Source of the DNA: Nitrospiraceae bacterium UBA2166
Lineage (GTDB): Bacteria; Nitrospirota; Nitrospiria; Nitrospirales; UBA2166
Length of the DNA: 10,942 nucleotides
Direction of reading: 5' to 3'
Assembly (NCBI GenBank): GCA_002328825.1
Contig: DCWI01000095.1
Span: 1 to 10,942, forward strand
The position numbers and the translations under genes are program-made. Positions within the stretch are counted from its first letter, which is position 1, and each line of letters starts with the position of its first letter. Of this stretch, positions 1-5,729 are shown piece by piece. The notes beneath the pieces were generated by a model that was not told where the DNA came from, ran no database searches, and worked only from the letters and a program-made list of their open reading frames with translations.

Positions 1-308
1 GCTAGAGAGCCTTGCACACTTGCGAATGAGCGAAGACCTGAGTCTCCCCTCTCGAGTTCTCGGCATATCACGCCATACGCAGTGTAAGAAAGACCGGGAC
101 AACCATAGCCTTCCAATGGGGCACCGAGTACACCCATTTCCCCTAGTGCAACACGCCATTCATCGGGAAATACGTCATCGCGACAGGCATCTTCGATCTT
201 TGGAAGAACCTCTTCCTCGACCCAATCTCGAACCATGTCACGCACCATTACCTCCTCTTCAGTGAGTTGCGAGTCGACATCATAGAAATCTAGAGCCTCA
301 TACACCAT
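1..308 (-). CDS. Glutaryl-CoA dehydrogenase-like acyl-CoA dehydrogenase, N-terminal part (gene runs off left edge)
   Basis: Reading the complement from ATG at 308 gives 102 residues with no stop to the edge. The sequence begins MVYEALDFYDVDSQLTEEE, followed by MVRDMVRDWVEEEVLP (about 21-36) and GVLGAPLEGYGCPGLSY (about 59-75). It ends with RELERGDSGLRSFASVQGSL (about 83-102). LTEEE...VRD is the usual acyl-CoA dehydrogenase N-terminal helix. The ERGDSGLRSF.SVQ.SL block is typical of glutaryl-CoA dehydrogenases, the FAD enzymes that oxidatively decarboxylate glutaryl-CoA to crotonyl-CoA in lysine and tryptophan breakdown. The catalytic Glu and the C-terminal domain lie outside the window, so substrate is inferred. 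GAGGGTGA, an SD-like stretch, lies about 5 nt before the ATG. An in-frame GTG at 317 is an alternative start, and an in-frame stop at 345-347 limits extension. It lies 72 nt downstream of the propeller gene on the same strand. Confidence 0.85.
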   Translation of the reverse strand, partial: MVYEALDFYDVDSQLTEEEVMVRDMVRDWVEEEVLPKIEDACRDDVFPDEWRVALGEMGVLGAPLEGYGCPGLSYTAYGVICRELERGDSGLRSFASVQGSL

Positions 309-380
309 CTCTGTCACCCTCGATTTATCGGCGTATGCCTTGGCTCATCAACCCTCCGAATGCGCTTTCCGCTTCGTGGA

Positions 381-1586
381 TTATTTCTTGCCTCGCTTGG
401 CAGCACGGCGAGCCTTTGACCACTCTAGGTACTTCTTCTGCAATTTAGGCGAGGCTATGTAGAGGAGGCCAAGCACTACACCGGGAACTGCTATGATTAC
501 AAGCATGGGTGCAAGTGCTGATACGATATTTTCAGAAATTGTGCCTTCTGGTGGGTAGTAGTACACTACTCGGCCATAGGAAGTTACAGCATATCCAGTT
601 TCCCCAGTGTCAGCCCATCCGCCTACAAGTGATTCCCCTCTCATGGCTACATCATCAACGTCTGCATTATCCAACCAAGGATATGCAAGGCCCAACTCAT
701 CGTTGCCACCAGTGATATCCCAATCAATCCATCCAAATGGTGCTGTTTGAAGCAATACATGTCCGTCATCCCTTGCATGGACATCGGTGAATTCAGCACC
801 GATATTGACATGCTTGACTACAACAAAGGAATCTGAGGGCCGATTTGAATTGATTTCGACAACACCAACAGATTGGCCCTGCCCTGCCGCATAACAACGC
901 TCTCTTGCGGGATGGGGGCAGATGACACCAGCCCACCTCACCCCTTCACTACCTACTAGCCAGTGAATCTCATGTTGTTGGTCGATAATGGCTATCCCAT
1001 CGGATTCTGTGGTCATCACACATATCGAGTGCATTTGGTGATGGCAACTCAAATCGAGAACATCAGATGATTTACTGCCATTCAAAGGAATATACTCTGC
1101 GATTCCGTTTCCATCCTCACGAAATCGCATGATGAGGCCATCATCACCACCGAGATAAGCCCAATTGCCAGAGGAATCCCAAGTAACGGTGTTCAACTGA
1201 GAGCCCATCAAATTAGCAGTAGAACCCGGAACATGTGTGATAGAATGATCCTCTCTAGTATATCGAACCAAAGTGCCATCGTCACCAACTATCAATGCCG
1301 TCAAGCCCTGCGGATGCCAATCAACATCATTTAGGTCCTCTCCTTCATCAGAATATAATTCGACTTCAATCGTGGGGTCGGTAGCAGAAATATAGTGTGC
1401 AAAACCAACTACGCCGACCAATAGAACATCTTCACCATTGGGTGAAACAGCAAGTGCCTCGATTCCCAAATCAAACTGAGCAACCAAAGAGATTGTAGAA
1501 ACCTCCACCACCGATTCAGTATCTTGTGCTAACGAGTTTGGCACCAGTAAAAGAGCGATGACGAGTAAGAGGCTCAAGCGCCGCAT
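381..1586 (-). CDS. Exported, C-terminally membrane-anchored beta-propeller (WD/YVTN-like) protein
   Basis: A protein of 401 residues from ATG 1586, or 405 from an in-frame GTG at 1598. It opens with a signal peptide: two Arg, a Leu/Val-rich core and a likely SLA/Q cleavage site near residue 20. The body has repeated blade-like segments such as VDWHPQGLTALIVGDDGTL and VTWDSSGNWAYLGGDDGLI, each a hydrophobic strand, a W-x(1-2)-S/P-x-G turn and a GDDG strand, as in WD40/YVTN-type propellers. Near the C-terminus is one hydrophobic segment (ALAPMLVIIAVPGVVLGLLY, about 347-366) and then a Lys/Arg-rich tail (RRAAKRGKK). This predicts an outside propeller held by one membrane helix with a short cytoplasmic tail. 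No catalytic motif is recognised; a role in ligand binding or surface assembly is only a guess. Neither start has an SD. The ATG was preferred because it gives a compact MRR signal-peptide N-region, while the upstream TATA-like box would suit a leaderless GTG. Confidence 0.8.
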   Translation of the reverse strand: MRRLSLLLVIALLLVPNSLAQDTESVVEVSTISLVAQFDLGIEALAVSPNGEDVLLVGVVGFAHYISATDPTIEVELYSDEGEDLNDVDWHPQGLTALIVGDDGTLVRYTREDHSITHVPGSTANLMGSQLNTVTWDSSGNWAYLGGDDGLIMRFREDGNGIAEYIPLNGSKSSDVLDLSCHHQMHSICVMTTESDGIAIIDQQHEIHWLVGSEGVRWAGVICPHPARERCYAAGQGQSVGVVEINSNRPSDSFVVVKHVNIGAEFTDVHARDDGHVLLQTAPFGWIDWDITGGNDELGLAYPWLDNADVDDVAMRGESLVGGWADTGETGYAVTSYGRVVYYYPPEGTISENIVSALAPMLVIIAVPGVVLGLLYIASPKLQKKYLEWSKARRAAKRGKK

Positions 1587-1624
1587 CAATGAGGGCACCG
1601 GCTTCGCTGATTTATCCTTCGCGG

Positions 1625-1632
1625 CTATAATG
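1625..1632. promoter_or_regulatory. TATA-like element in divergent promoter region
   Basis: CTATAATG lies in the 98-nt gap between the divergent propeller gene and the 1685 gene. On the - strand a start about 26 nt away would fall near 1602, just before the GTG at 1598. On the + strand it would give a start near 1654 and a leader of about 30 nt to ATG 1685. A second + strand candidate, GAATAAGG near 1648-1655, would give an almost leaderless transcript. Position and composition only. Confidence 0.35.
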
Positions 1633-1684
1633 TCAGGCGGATTGATGAATAAGGTTGAACTGATGAAGCCTCCCGCGACCTCTC

Positions 1685-2209
1685 ATGGAGACCTTTGAGG
1701 TAAAGCGAGGAATGGTAAAACAGGTGAATGCGGATGGTGGATTAACGGCTCTAGCCAACAACTATTTTGAAAATGTGGAATCTACAGAAGATAACTCATT
1801 TGAGGGGTCTTTTGGGATTCTAGCTAAGGTTTCTGGGCACTACAATGAAAAGGGCAAATTGGTTGTCGATGTTGAGCAAATGAAAGGTTCTGAACTGTCA
1901 GATTTTCTTTCATCAGATGGGGGCCGTGAAAAGGCAATGGAATCACGCCAACGATGGTCTGGTTTCCTTGATGAAGCAACTGGCTACAGTGCAAAACAAC
2001 GTGGTGACAAGGCGAAAGAGAGTGCAAAAAAGGTCTCCAAGGCAAAATCCGCTATCTCTCAGGCTCGCCACTTCATGGATATGAGTGATGTTGAGGAATC
2101 CCTAGCACAACAAGCCGAAGAACTCATCACAGAAATCGAGGAAGCACTAGAAAATGGTGATAACTCACGGGCTGCTAGCCGCGGTGATAAACTAGGCAAG
2201 TTATTCTAA
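1685..2209 (+). CDS. Conserved-looking small charged protein of unknown function, upstream of tyrS
   Basis: 174 residues, cytosolic by composition, with no signal peptide or membrane helix. The N-terminal part (about 1-70) has alternating hydrophobic strands (FEVKRGMVKQV, GSFGILAKVSGHY, GKLVVDVEQM) and suggests a small alpha/beta domain. It is followed by RWSGFLDEATGYSAKQRGDKAK (about 90-110), then a Lys/Ala-rich and Glu-rich helical region (about 110-165) likely to form a coiled coil or helical hairpin. The YEVKRG-like start and FL-EATGYSAK-R segment remind me of the archaeal family DUF5611, from memory and unverified. No enzymatic motif is visible. No SD precedes the ATG, so a leaderless or short-leader transcript is likely. 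Its stop is 11 nt before tyrS and overlaps the tyrS SD, so the two are probably co-transcribed and translationally linked. A tyrosylation-related role would be speculation. Confidence 0.8.
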   Translation: METFEVKRGMVKQVNADGGLTALANNYFENVESTEDNSFEGSFGILAKVSGHYNEKGKLVVDVEQMKGSELSDFLSSDGGREKAMESRQRWSGFLDEATGYSAKQRGDKAKESAKKVSKAKSAISQARHFMDMSDVEESLAQQAEELITEIEEALENGDNSRAASRGDKLGKLF

Positions 2210-2215
2210 GGTGAT
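2208..2215 (+). promoter_or_regulatory. Shine-Dalgarno site of tyrS overlapping the upstream stop codon
   Basis: AAGGTGAT, complementary to the anti-SD of archaeal 16S rRNA, overlaps the TAA of the preceding gene (2207-2209) and sits 5 nt before ATG 2221. It fixes the tyrS start and implies translational coupling. Confidence 0.75.
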
Positions 2216-2220
2216 TTACA

Positions 2221-3333
2221 ATGGAAACTGATGACCTAGCAACACTCTCCTCTGAACAGAGGGAGATGGTCACAACGATGTTTTCTGGTGTTGACGAAGT
2301 AATTGGTGTCGACCATCTAGTAAACTGCCTAACAAATTCAACATCTCACGCAGGGGACGGCATTATTCGGGCTTATGTTGGATTCGAGCCTTCAGGAAAG
2401 GCACATATTGGTTGGAAGGTGGTTGCACAAACCCTCCAAAGACTACTCGATGCAGATGTGAATGTCCTGATATTTCTTGCAGATTGGCACGCTTGGGTCA
2501 ACGACAAGTTTGGCGGAGACATGGACAAAATCAGACTTACTGGCACCTACATGGAGGAAGTATTCCGTTCACTTCTAAGTCATCCAGAAGAGGGCGATGG
2601 AGCGGGACAACTTCGCTTCCTGTACGCTAGCGACCTGATGGACTCCGGTGACTATTGGGCGCGAGTTTTGAAGTGTTCCAAGAACATGAGTCTAGACCGT
2701 GTAAGGCGGACTTTCAGCATCATGGGAAGATCCGAGGATTCGTCAGATGGTGACCTTTCCAAATTCTTCTATCCAGCGATGCAAGCTGCTGACATCTTCG
2801 AGATGAACATCGACATCGCTCTTGGCGGAATGGACCAACGAAAGGCGCATATGTACATGCGAAGGGTTGCTGACCGGCACAATTGGGTGAAAGCGACTTG
2901 TGTCCATACACCTATTCTCTCTGGCTTGAAATCGTCTGGAGCACGAATGGAATCCTTTGACCACAAAATGAGCAAGACAGACCCAGGGGGAGCACTCCTA
3001 CTACACGATGATGCTACAATAATGCGTAAGAAGATGCGTAAAGCGTACCTCGACCCACAAGACGAAAACTCGCCCGTGTACGAGTTGATTGAGCACATTG
3101 TTTTCCCAGAATCTGGAACCTTGACAATTACTCCCAAACCAGAGTATGGAAACCCATCCACTTGGGATGAACTAGGGGTACTCAAAACAGCTGTAGCAGA
3201 AGGAGAAATACACCCATTGGATCTCAAATTCGGAGTTGCCGACGCGCTCACTGAGACTCTAAAATCCCTCAATGCACACTTTGAAGAACATTCTCAATTG
3301 CTTGAACAGGTAAATGCCATCACCACTTCTTGA
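2221..3333 (+). CDS. tyrS: Tyrosyl-tRNA synthetase, archaeal/eukaryotic type
   Basis: 370 residues; charges tRNA-Tyr with tyrosine in the cytosol. Class I signatures are present. AYVGFEPSGKAHIGW (51-65) holds the tyrosine-contacting Tyr52 and a HIGH-like motif reading HIGW. LADWHAWVNDKFGGDMDKIR spans 86-105. YPAMQAADI (184-192) aligns Tyr184, Gln188 and Asp191 with Tyr151, Gln155 and Asp158 of the M. jannaschii enzyme. GGMDQRK is at 202-208 and the KMSKS loop KMSKTDP at 249-255. GGMDQRK with the Asp marks TyrRS rather than TrpRS. It is longer than the M. jannaschii enzyme (306 aa), with an N-terminal helical extension of about 20 residues. The NDK.GGD..KIR block and KMSK.DP loop recall the plant-like subgroup rather than the KMSSS form. 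The ATG start is backed by AAGGTGAT ending 5 nt before it. Confidence 0.96.
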   Translation: METDDLATLSSEQREMVTTMFSGVDEVIGVDHLVNCLTNSTSHAGDGIIRAYVGFEPSGKAHIGWKVVAQTLQRLLDADVNVLIFLADWHAWVNDKFGGDMDKIRLTGTYMEEVFRSLLSHPEEGDGAGQLRFLYASDLMDSGDYWARVLKCSKNMSLDRVRRTFSIMGRSEDSSDGDLSKFFYPAMQAADIFEMNIDIALGGMDQRKAHMYMRRVADRHNWVKATCVHTPILSGLKSSGARMESFDHKMSKTDPGGALLLHDDATIMRKKMRKAYLDPQDENSPVYELIEHIVFPESGTLTITPKPEYGNPSTWDELGVLKTAVAEGEIHPLDLKFGVADALTETLKSLNAHFEEHSQLLEQVNAITTS

Positions 3334-3337
3334 ATTC

Positions 3338-3351
3338 GGGGCGAATGCCCC
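3338..3351 (+). terminator. Small GC hairpin after tyrS, possible terminator element
   Basis: GGGGC-GAAT-GCCCC is a perfect 5-bp stem with a 4-nt loop starting 4 nt after the tyrS stop. It is not followed by a long T run, only by TATTAT, so it is a weak candidate. Archaeal termination usually depends on U-rich stretches more than on hairpins. Confidence 0.3.
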
Positions 3352-3367
3352 TATTATCCCCTATTAT
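3348..3367 (+). repeat. Perfect 10-nt tandem duplication
   Basis: CCCCTATTAT occurs twice head to tail, and the first copy shares the 3' arm of the hairpin. It lies in the tyrS/HMG-CoA synthase gap. It could be slippage or a pair of protein-binding half-sites. Confidence 0.8.
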
Positions 3368-3411
3368 GAGCACAATATTCGCCATTTTGTTATTGACAAA
3401 TGAAAATTACA

Positions 3412-3419
3412 TTTAATAA
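3412..3419 (+). promoter_or_regulatory. TATA box for the HMG-CoA synthase gene
   Basis: TTTAATAA is preceded by the A-rich GAAAATTACA, a plausible BRE. Its centre is about 26-28 nt before 3444, the usual TATA-to-start distance in archaea, so transcription would begin at or just before ATG 3444 and give a leaderless mRNA. There is no SD before that ATG. Confidence 0.6.
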
Positions 3420-3443
3420 GGTTATTAGACAGTTTGTGGCTCT

Positions 3444-5054
3444 ATGGGGGGGCAGAGTTCTAAAGTGGCCGTCGGGCCCAAACCAAATGGGTTTGGCATG
3501 AATGATGTAGGAATCGATGATATCGCGATTCATTTTCCCAAGATTTACTTCGATATGAAGGATTTTGCGGAAATGCGAGGTGCCGATTACGGCAAGTTGA
3601 GTCGAGGGCTTGGACTTTCTGCCATGTCTGTTCCTGATATTCACGAAGATACCGCTACAATGGGTGCAAATGCTGTCACCCAACTAATTGATCGAAATGG
3701 TCTCGACCCTCGAAACATTGGCCGAATGTATCTCGGAACAGAGTCTGCCTTGGATGGTGCAAAACCAACCGCCACTTACATCCTCGATATGTTGACTCAG
3801 CGATACACGCACCAGTTTGGCGAAGACTGCTTCCGCAACTGTGATGTTGTTGACATGACGTTCGCTTGTATTGGAGCAGTCGATGCTCTCCACAATACTC
3901 TCGATTGGGTCGCCCGTGGTGGCGATGAAGATGGGCGCGTTGGGGTTGTGGTCTTCTCTGATAACGCAAAGTACGACTTAGAGTCAAGTGGAGAATACAC
4001 ACAGGGTGCTGGAGGTGGTGCAATTCTAGTGCGTCACAATCCTCGTCTGATTTCCATTCCTGACACCTGGGGAATTTCTACCACTCCTGTCCACGATTTC
4101 TTCAAGCCACGCCGAGAGGTATCGCTGACCTCGGTCATTACTCATGTTTTGCAACTCGCCAAAGAAACAGGACAGAATCTCAAAGAAGGTTTGGCGGAAA
4201 GAATGGTGAAGCACCTTCCCGAATCGACTGTGCGCCGACTCGGAATCTTTGCCCACGGTGAAGAGATGATTCATGTTCACAGAGATGAACCTGTTTTCGA
4301 TGGTCAATTCTCAAATCGTTGCTACCAAGAAGCAGTCAAGACTGCATTCCTTGATTTCCGTCGAAGAGCAATCAAGAGTGGCCGCTACAACAGTGAAACA
4401 GATACAATCCTAACTGAACAGTGGGTTCGTATCATCATGCATTTACCATACGCATTCCAAGCTAAGCGAATGTTCCCAGATGTATTCCGCCATGACAGGC
4501 GTAATGAGGCTGTTTGGCAAGAAATTGTTACTGAAATTGGAGACGAGCCTACACGTGAAGAGTTTGAAGACACCCCTGAAGGTGAAATTGAATGGGATAA
4601 AGCGCAGGATGTTTACCGCAGAGCAATCTCCAAGACTGAACAATACAAGAAGTTCCATGCCGAAAGAATCGAGAAGGGTCAGCGTGCTTCAAGCCTTATT
4701 GGCAATCAGTACACTGGCTCAATCTTCCTTGCTATCATGTCTACATTTGAGTCTGATTACGAAGATAACGCGAATATCGAAAATAATTACTTTGGCCTCT
4801 GTGGTTATGGCTCGGGTGCAAAAGCCAAGGTGTTTGAAGGTAAGGTTTCACCAAGTTGGAGAGAGGTTGTCTCTCGCTGGAATTTGTTTGAAAGAATGGC
4901 TGGTAGGGTTGCAATCGACCGCGTTACTTACGAAGCGCTCCACAAGGGACTAAGAGAAGACAGTGTCGTCGAGCCAAAGGGTGAATTTGCCCTAGTGGAA
5001 ATCGCATCAGAAGGTGACTACGAAGGTGCTCGTACTTACCGCTGGGTCGCATGA
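3444..5054 (+). CDS. Hydroxymethylglutaryl-CoA synthase
   Basis: 536 residues. The enzyme condenses acetyl-CoA with acetoacetyl-CoA to HMG-CoA, which feeds the mevalonate pathway to archaeal isoprenoid lipids. The thiolase-fold active site is visible: Glu100 in GTESALDGAKPTATYIL, nucleophile Cys142 in DMTFACIGAVDAL, and His333 in HLPYAFQAKRMF. Other family blocks are GIDDIAIHFPK (23-33), GLGLSAMSVPDIHEDTATMGANA (55-77), SGEYTQGAG (182-190) and GNQYTGSIFLAIMST in the C-terminal part. The sequence resembles the Bacteroidetes-type HMG-CoA synthases more than the usual archaeal ~350-residue enzyme. It is enlarged by an acidic stretch (about 358-400, EPTREEFEDTPEGEIEWD). TATA spacing favours ATG 3444, but the family normally begins near MNDVGIDDIA, so ATG 3498 (518 aa) is possible. 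It ends 24 nt from the convergent GcvH-like gene. Confidence 0.93.
   Translation: MGGQSSKVAVGPKPNGFGMNDVGIDDIAIHFPKIYFDMKDFAEMRGADYGKLSRGLGLSAMSVPDIHEDTATMGANAVTQLIDRNGLDPRNIGRMYLGTESALDGAKPTATYILDMLTQRYTHQFGEDCFRNCDVVDMTFACIGAVDALHNTLDWVARGGDEDGRVGVVVFSDNAKYDLESSGEYTQGAGGGAILVRHNPRLISIPDTWGISTTPVHDFFKPRREVSLTSVITHVLQLAKETGQNLKEGLAERMVKHLPESTVRRLGIFAHGEEMIHVHRDEPVFDGQFSNRCYQEAVKTAFLDFRRRAIKSGRYNSETDTILTEQWVRIIMHLPYAFQAKRMFPDVFRHDRRNEAVWQEIVTEIGDEPTREEFEDTPEGEIEWDKAQDVYRRAISKTEQYKKFHAERIEKGQRASSLIGNQYTGSIFLAIMSTFESDYEDNANIENNYFGLCGYGSGAKAKVFEGKVSPSWREVVSRWNLFERMAGRVAIDRVTYEALHKGLREDSVVEPKGEFALVEIASEGDYEGARTYRWVA
3478..3496 (+). promoter_or_regulatory. Perfect 7-bp hairpin just before the alternative HMG-CoA synthase start
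   Basis: CCAAACC-AAATG-GGTTTGG forms a 7-bp stem with a 5-nt loop, ending 1 nt before ATG 3498. If translation starts at 3444 it is simply coding sequence (PKPNGFG). If it starts at 3498 the hairpin lies in the leader next to the initiator and could modulate translation. Confidence 0.35.
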
Positions 5055-5078
5055 ACCGTTATTTGCCAAAATAGGCGC

Positions 5079-5591
5079 TCAAACTTCGTAGAGATGCTCT
5101 AGATATTCATCTGGACTGAGCAATTCATCTTCATCAAGTCCATCGGGTCTAATATTCATCAGCCAACCATCTCCGTATGGATCCTCATTAACTAATTCTG
5201 GGCTATCTTCAACCTCACCATTCAACTCAACGATATGGCAAGCAACAGGAGCATCAATGACATGCCTACCATTTGATGTTCTTAGTGTAGCCAATGTCTC
5301 TTCTTCTAGGACTTCGTGACCACTGGCACCCGCATCACGTGCTCCTGTGCCAACCTGCTCTGTATCCCCATCTTCAGCAGCAAACTCATCATACTCATCA
5401 ACACTAGCTGGTTGAGCGAGAACGACTCGAATCATATCTCCAAGTTCCGCTTGCAGAAAATCACTGATTCCGATTTTGAACAGGTCTCCAGTTTCCTCAT
5501 CTGATTCTAATTTCATAAACCAAAGATGGTCTTTGGAATATTGTCTATCATCAATAATTTTGAATTCAATGAAATCTTCAGCGTCCGTCAT
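5079..5591 (-). CDS. Glycine cleavage H protein-like (GcvH fold) lacking the lipoyl lysine, with acidic insert
   Basis: 170 residues from ATG 5591. GcvH landmarks are YSKDHLW (18-24), FKIGISDFLQAELGDMIRV (38-56), APV..HIVELN (114-124) and DSPELVNEDPYGDGWLMNI (129-147), then a C-terminal DELLSPDEYLEHL. GcvH normally carries aminomethyl groups on lipoate attached to Lys in ESVKA. Counting back from the conserved Pro115, that position is Asn107 here, in RTSNGRHVIDAP, and there is no nearby Lys, so lipoylation looks impossible. An extra strongly acidic segment (about 64-98) is inserted before it, making the protein about 40 residues longer than normal GcvH. No gcvP, gcvT or lipoate ligase gene is near. 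It may be a structural or binding protein using the hammerhead fold. Upstream in-frame codons (to 5885) are antisense to the acyl-CoA dehydrogenase and were excluded. AGAGGT at 5599-5604 supports ATG 5591. Confidence 0.85.
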   Translation of the reverse strand: MTDAEDFIEFKIIDDRQYSKDHLWFMKLESDEETGDLFKIGISDFLQAELGDMIRVVLAQPASVDEYDEFAAEDGDTEQVGTGARDAGASGHEVLEEETLATLRTSNGRHVIDAPVACHIVELNGEVEDSPELVNEDPYGDGWLMNIRPDGLDEDELLSPDEYLEHLYEV

Positions 5592-5627
5592 AAAATATAC
5601 CTCTTGAGCCGCGCCGACATTGGCTTC

Positions 5628-5640
5628 ATATTTAATTATT
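5628..5640. promoter_or_regulatory. AT-rich divergent TATA-like element
   Basis: ATATTTAATTATT lies between the divergent GcvH-like and acyl-CoA dehydrogenase genes. On the - strand it predicts a start near 5608 and a leader of about 17 nt holding the SD AGAGGT. On the + strand it would predict a start near 5660 and a leader of about 70 nt that includes the palindrome at 5704-5715. Confidence 0.45.
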
Positions 5641-5703
5641 TGAGTCAACAACCCTATTTTCAAGCCCCCAAAGGCGGCGGGCGACCCGTTATGAACAAGA
5701 GGC

Positions 5704-5715
5704 GTTTGGCCAAAC
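5704..5715. promoter_or_regulatory. 12-bp perfect palindrome before the acyl-CoA dehydrogenase gene
   Basis: GTTTGGCCAAAC is a perfect inverted repeat ending 3 nt before the SD AGGTG (5719-5723) of the acyl-CoA dehydrogenase. Its position suits an operator that would block transcription or ribosome access. No binding protein is encoded nearby. Confidence 0.4.
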
Positions 5716-5729
5716 CATAGGTGCGATGC

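Noticed and set aside
20..265. Open + strand frame of 81 codons at the left edge
   Set aside because: Antisense shadow of the glutaryl-CoA dehydrogenase start; His/Arg/Pro-rich.
2769..3272. Open - strand frame of 167 codons inside tyrS
   Set aside because: Antisense to a strongly conserved synthetase, with Ser/Ala/Arg-rich composition and no family resemblance.
4480..4953. Open + strand frame of 157 codons inside the HMG-CoA synthase gene
   Set aside because: A shifted frame of the real gene; Leu/Ser-rich shadow.
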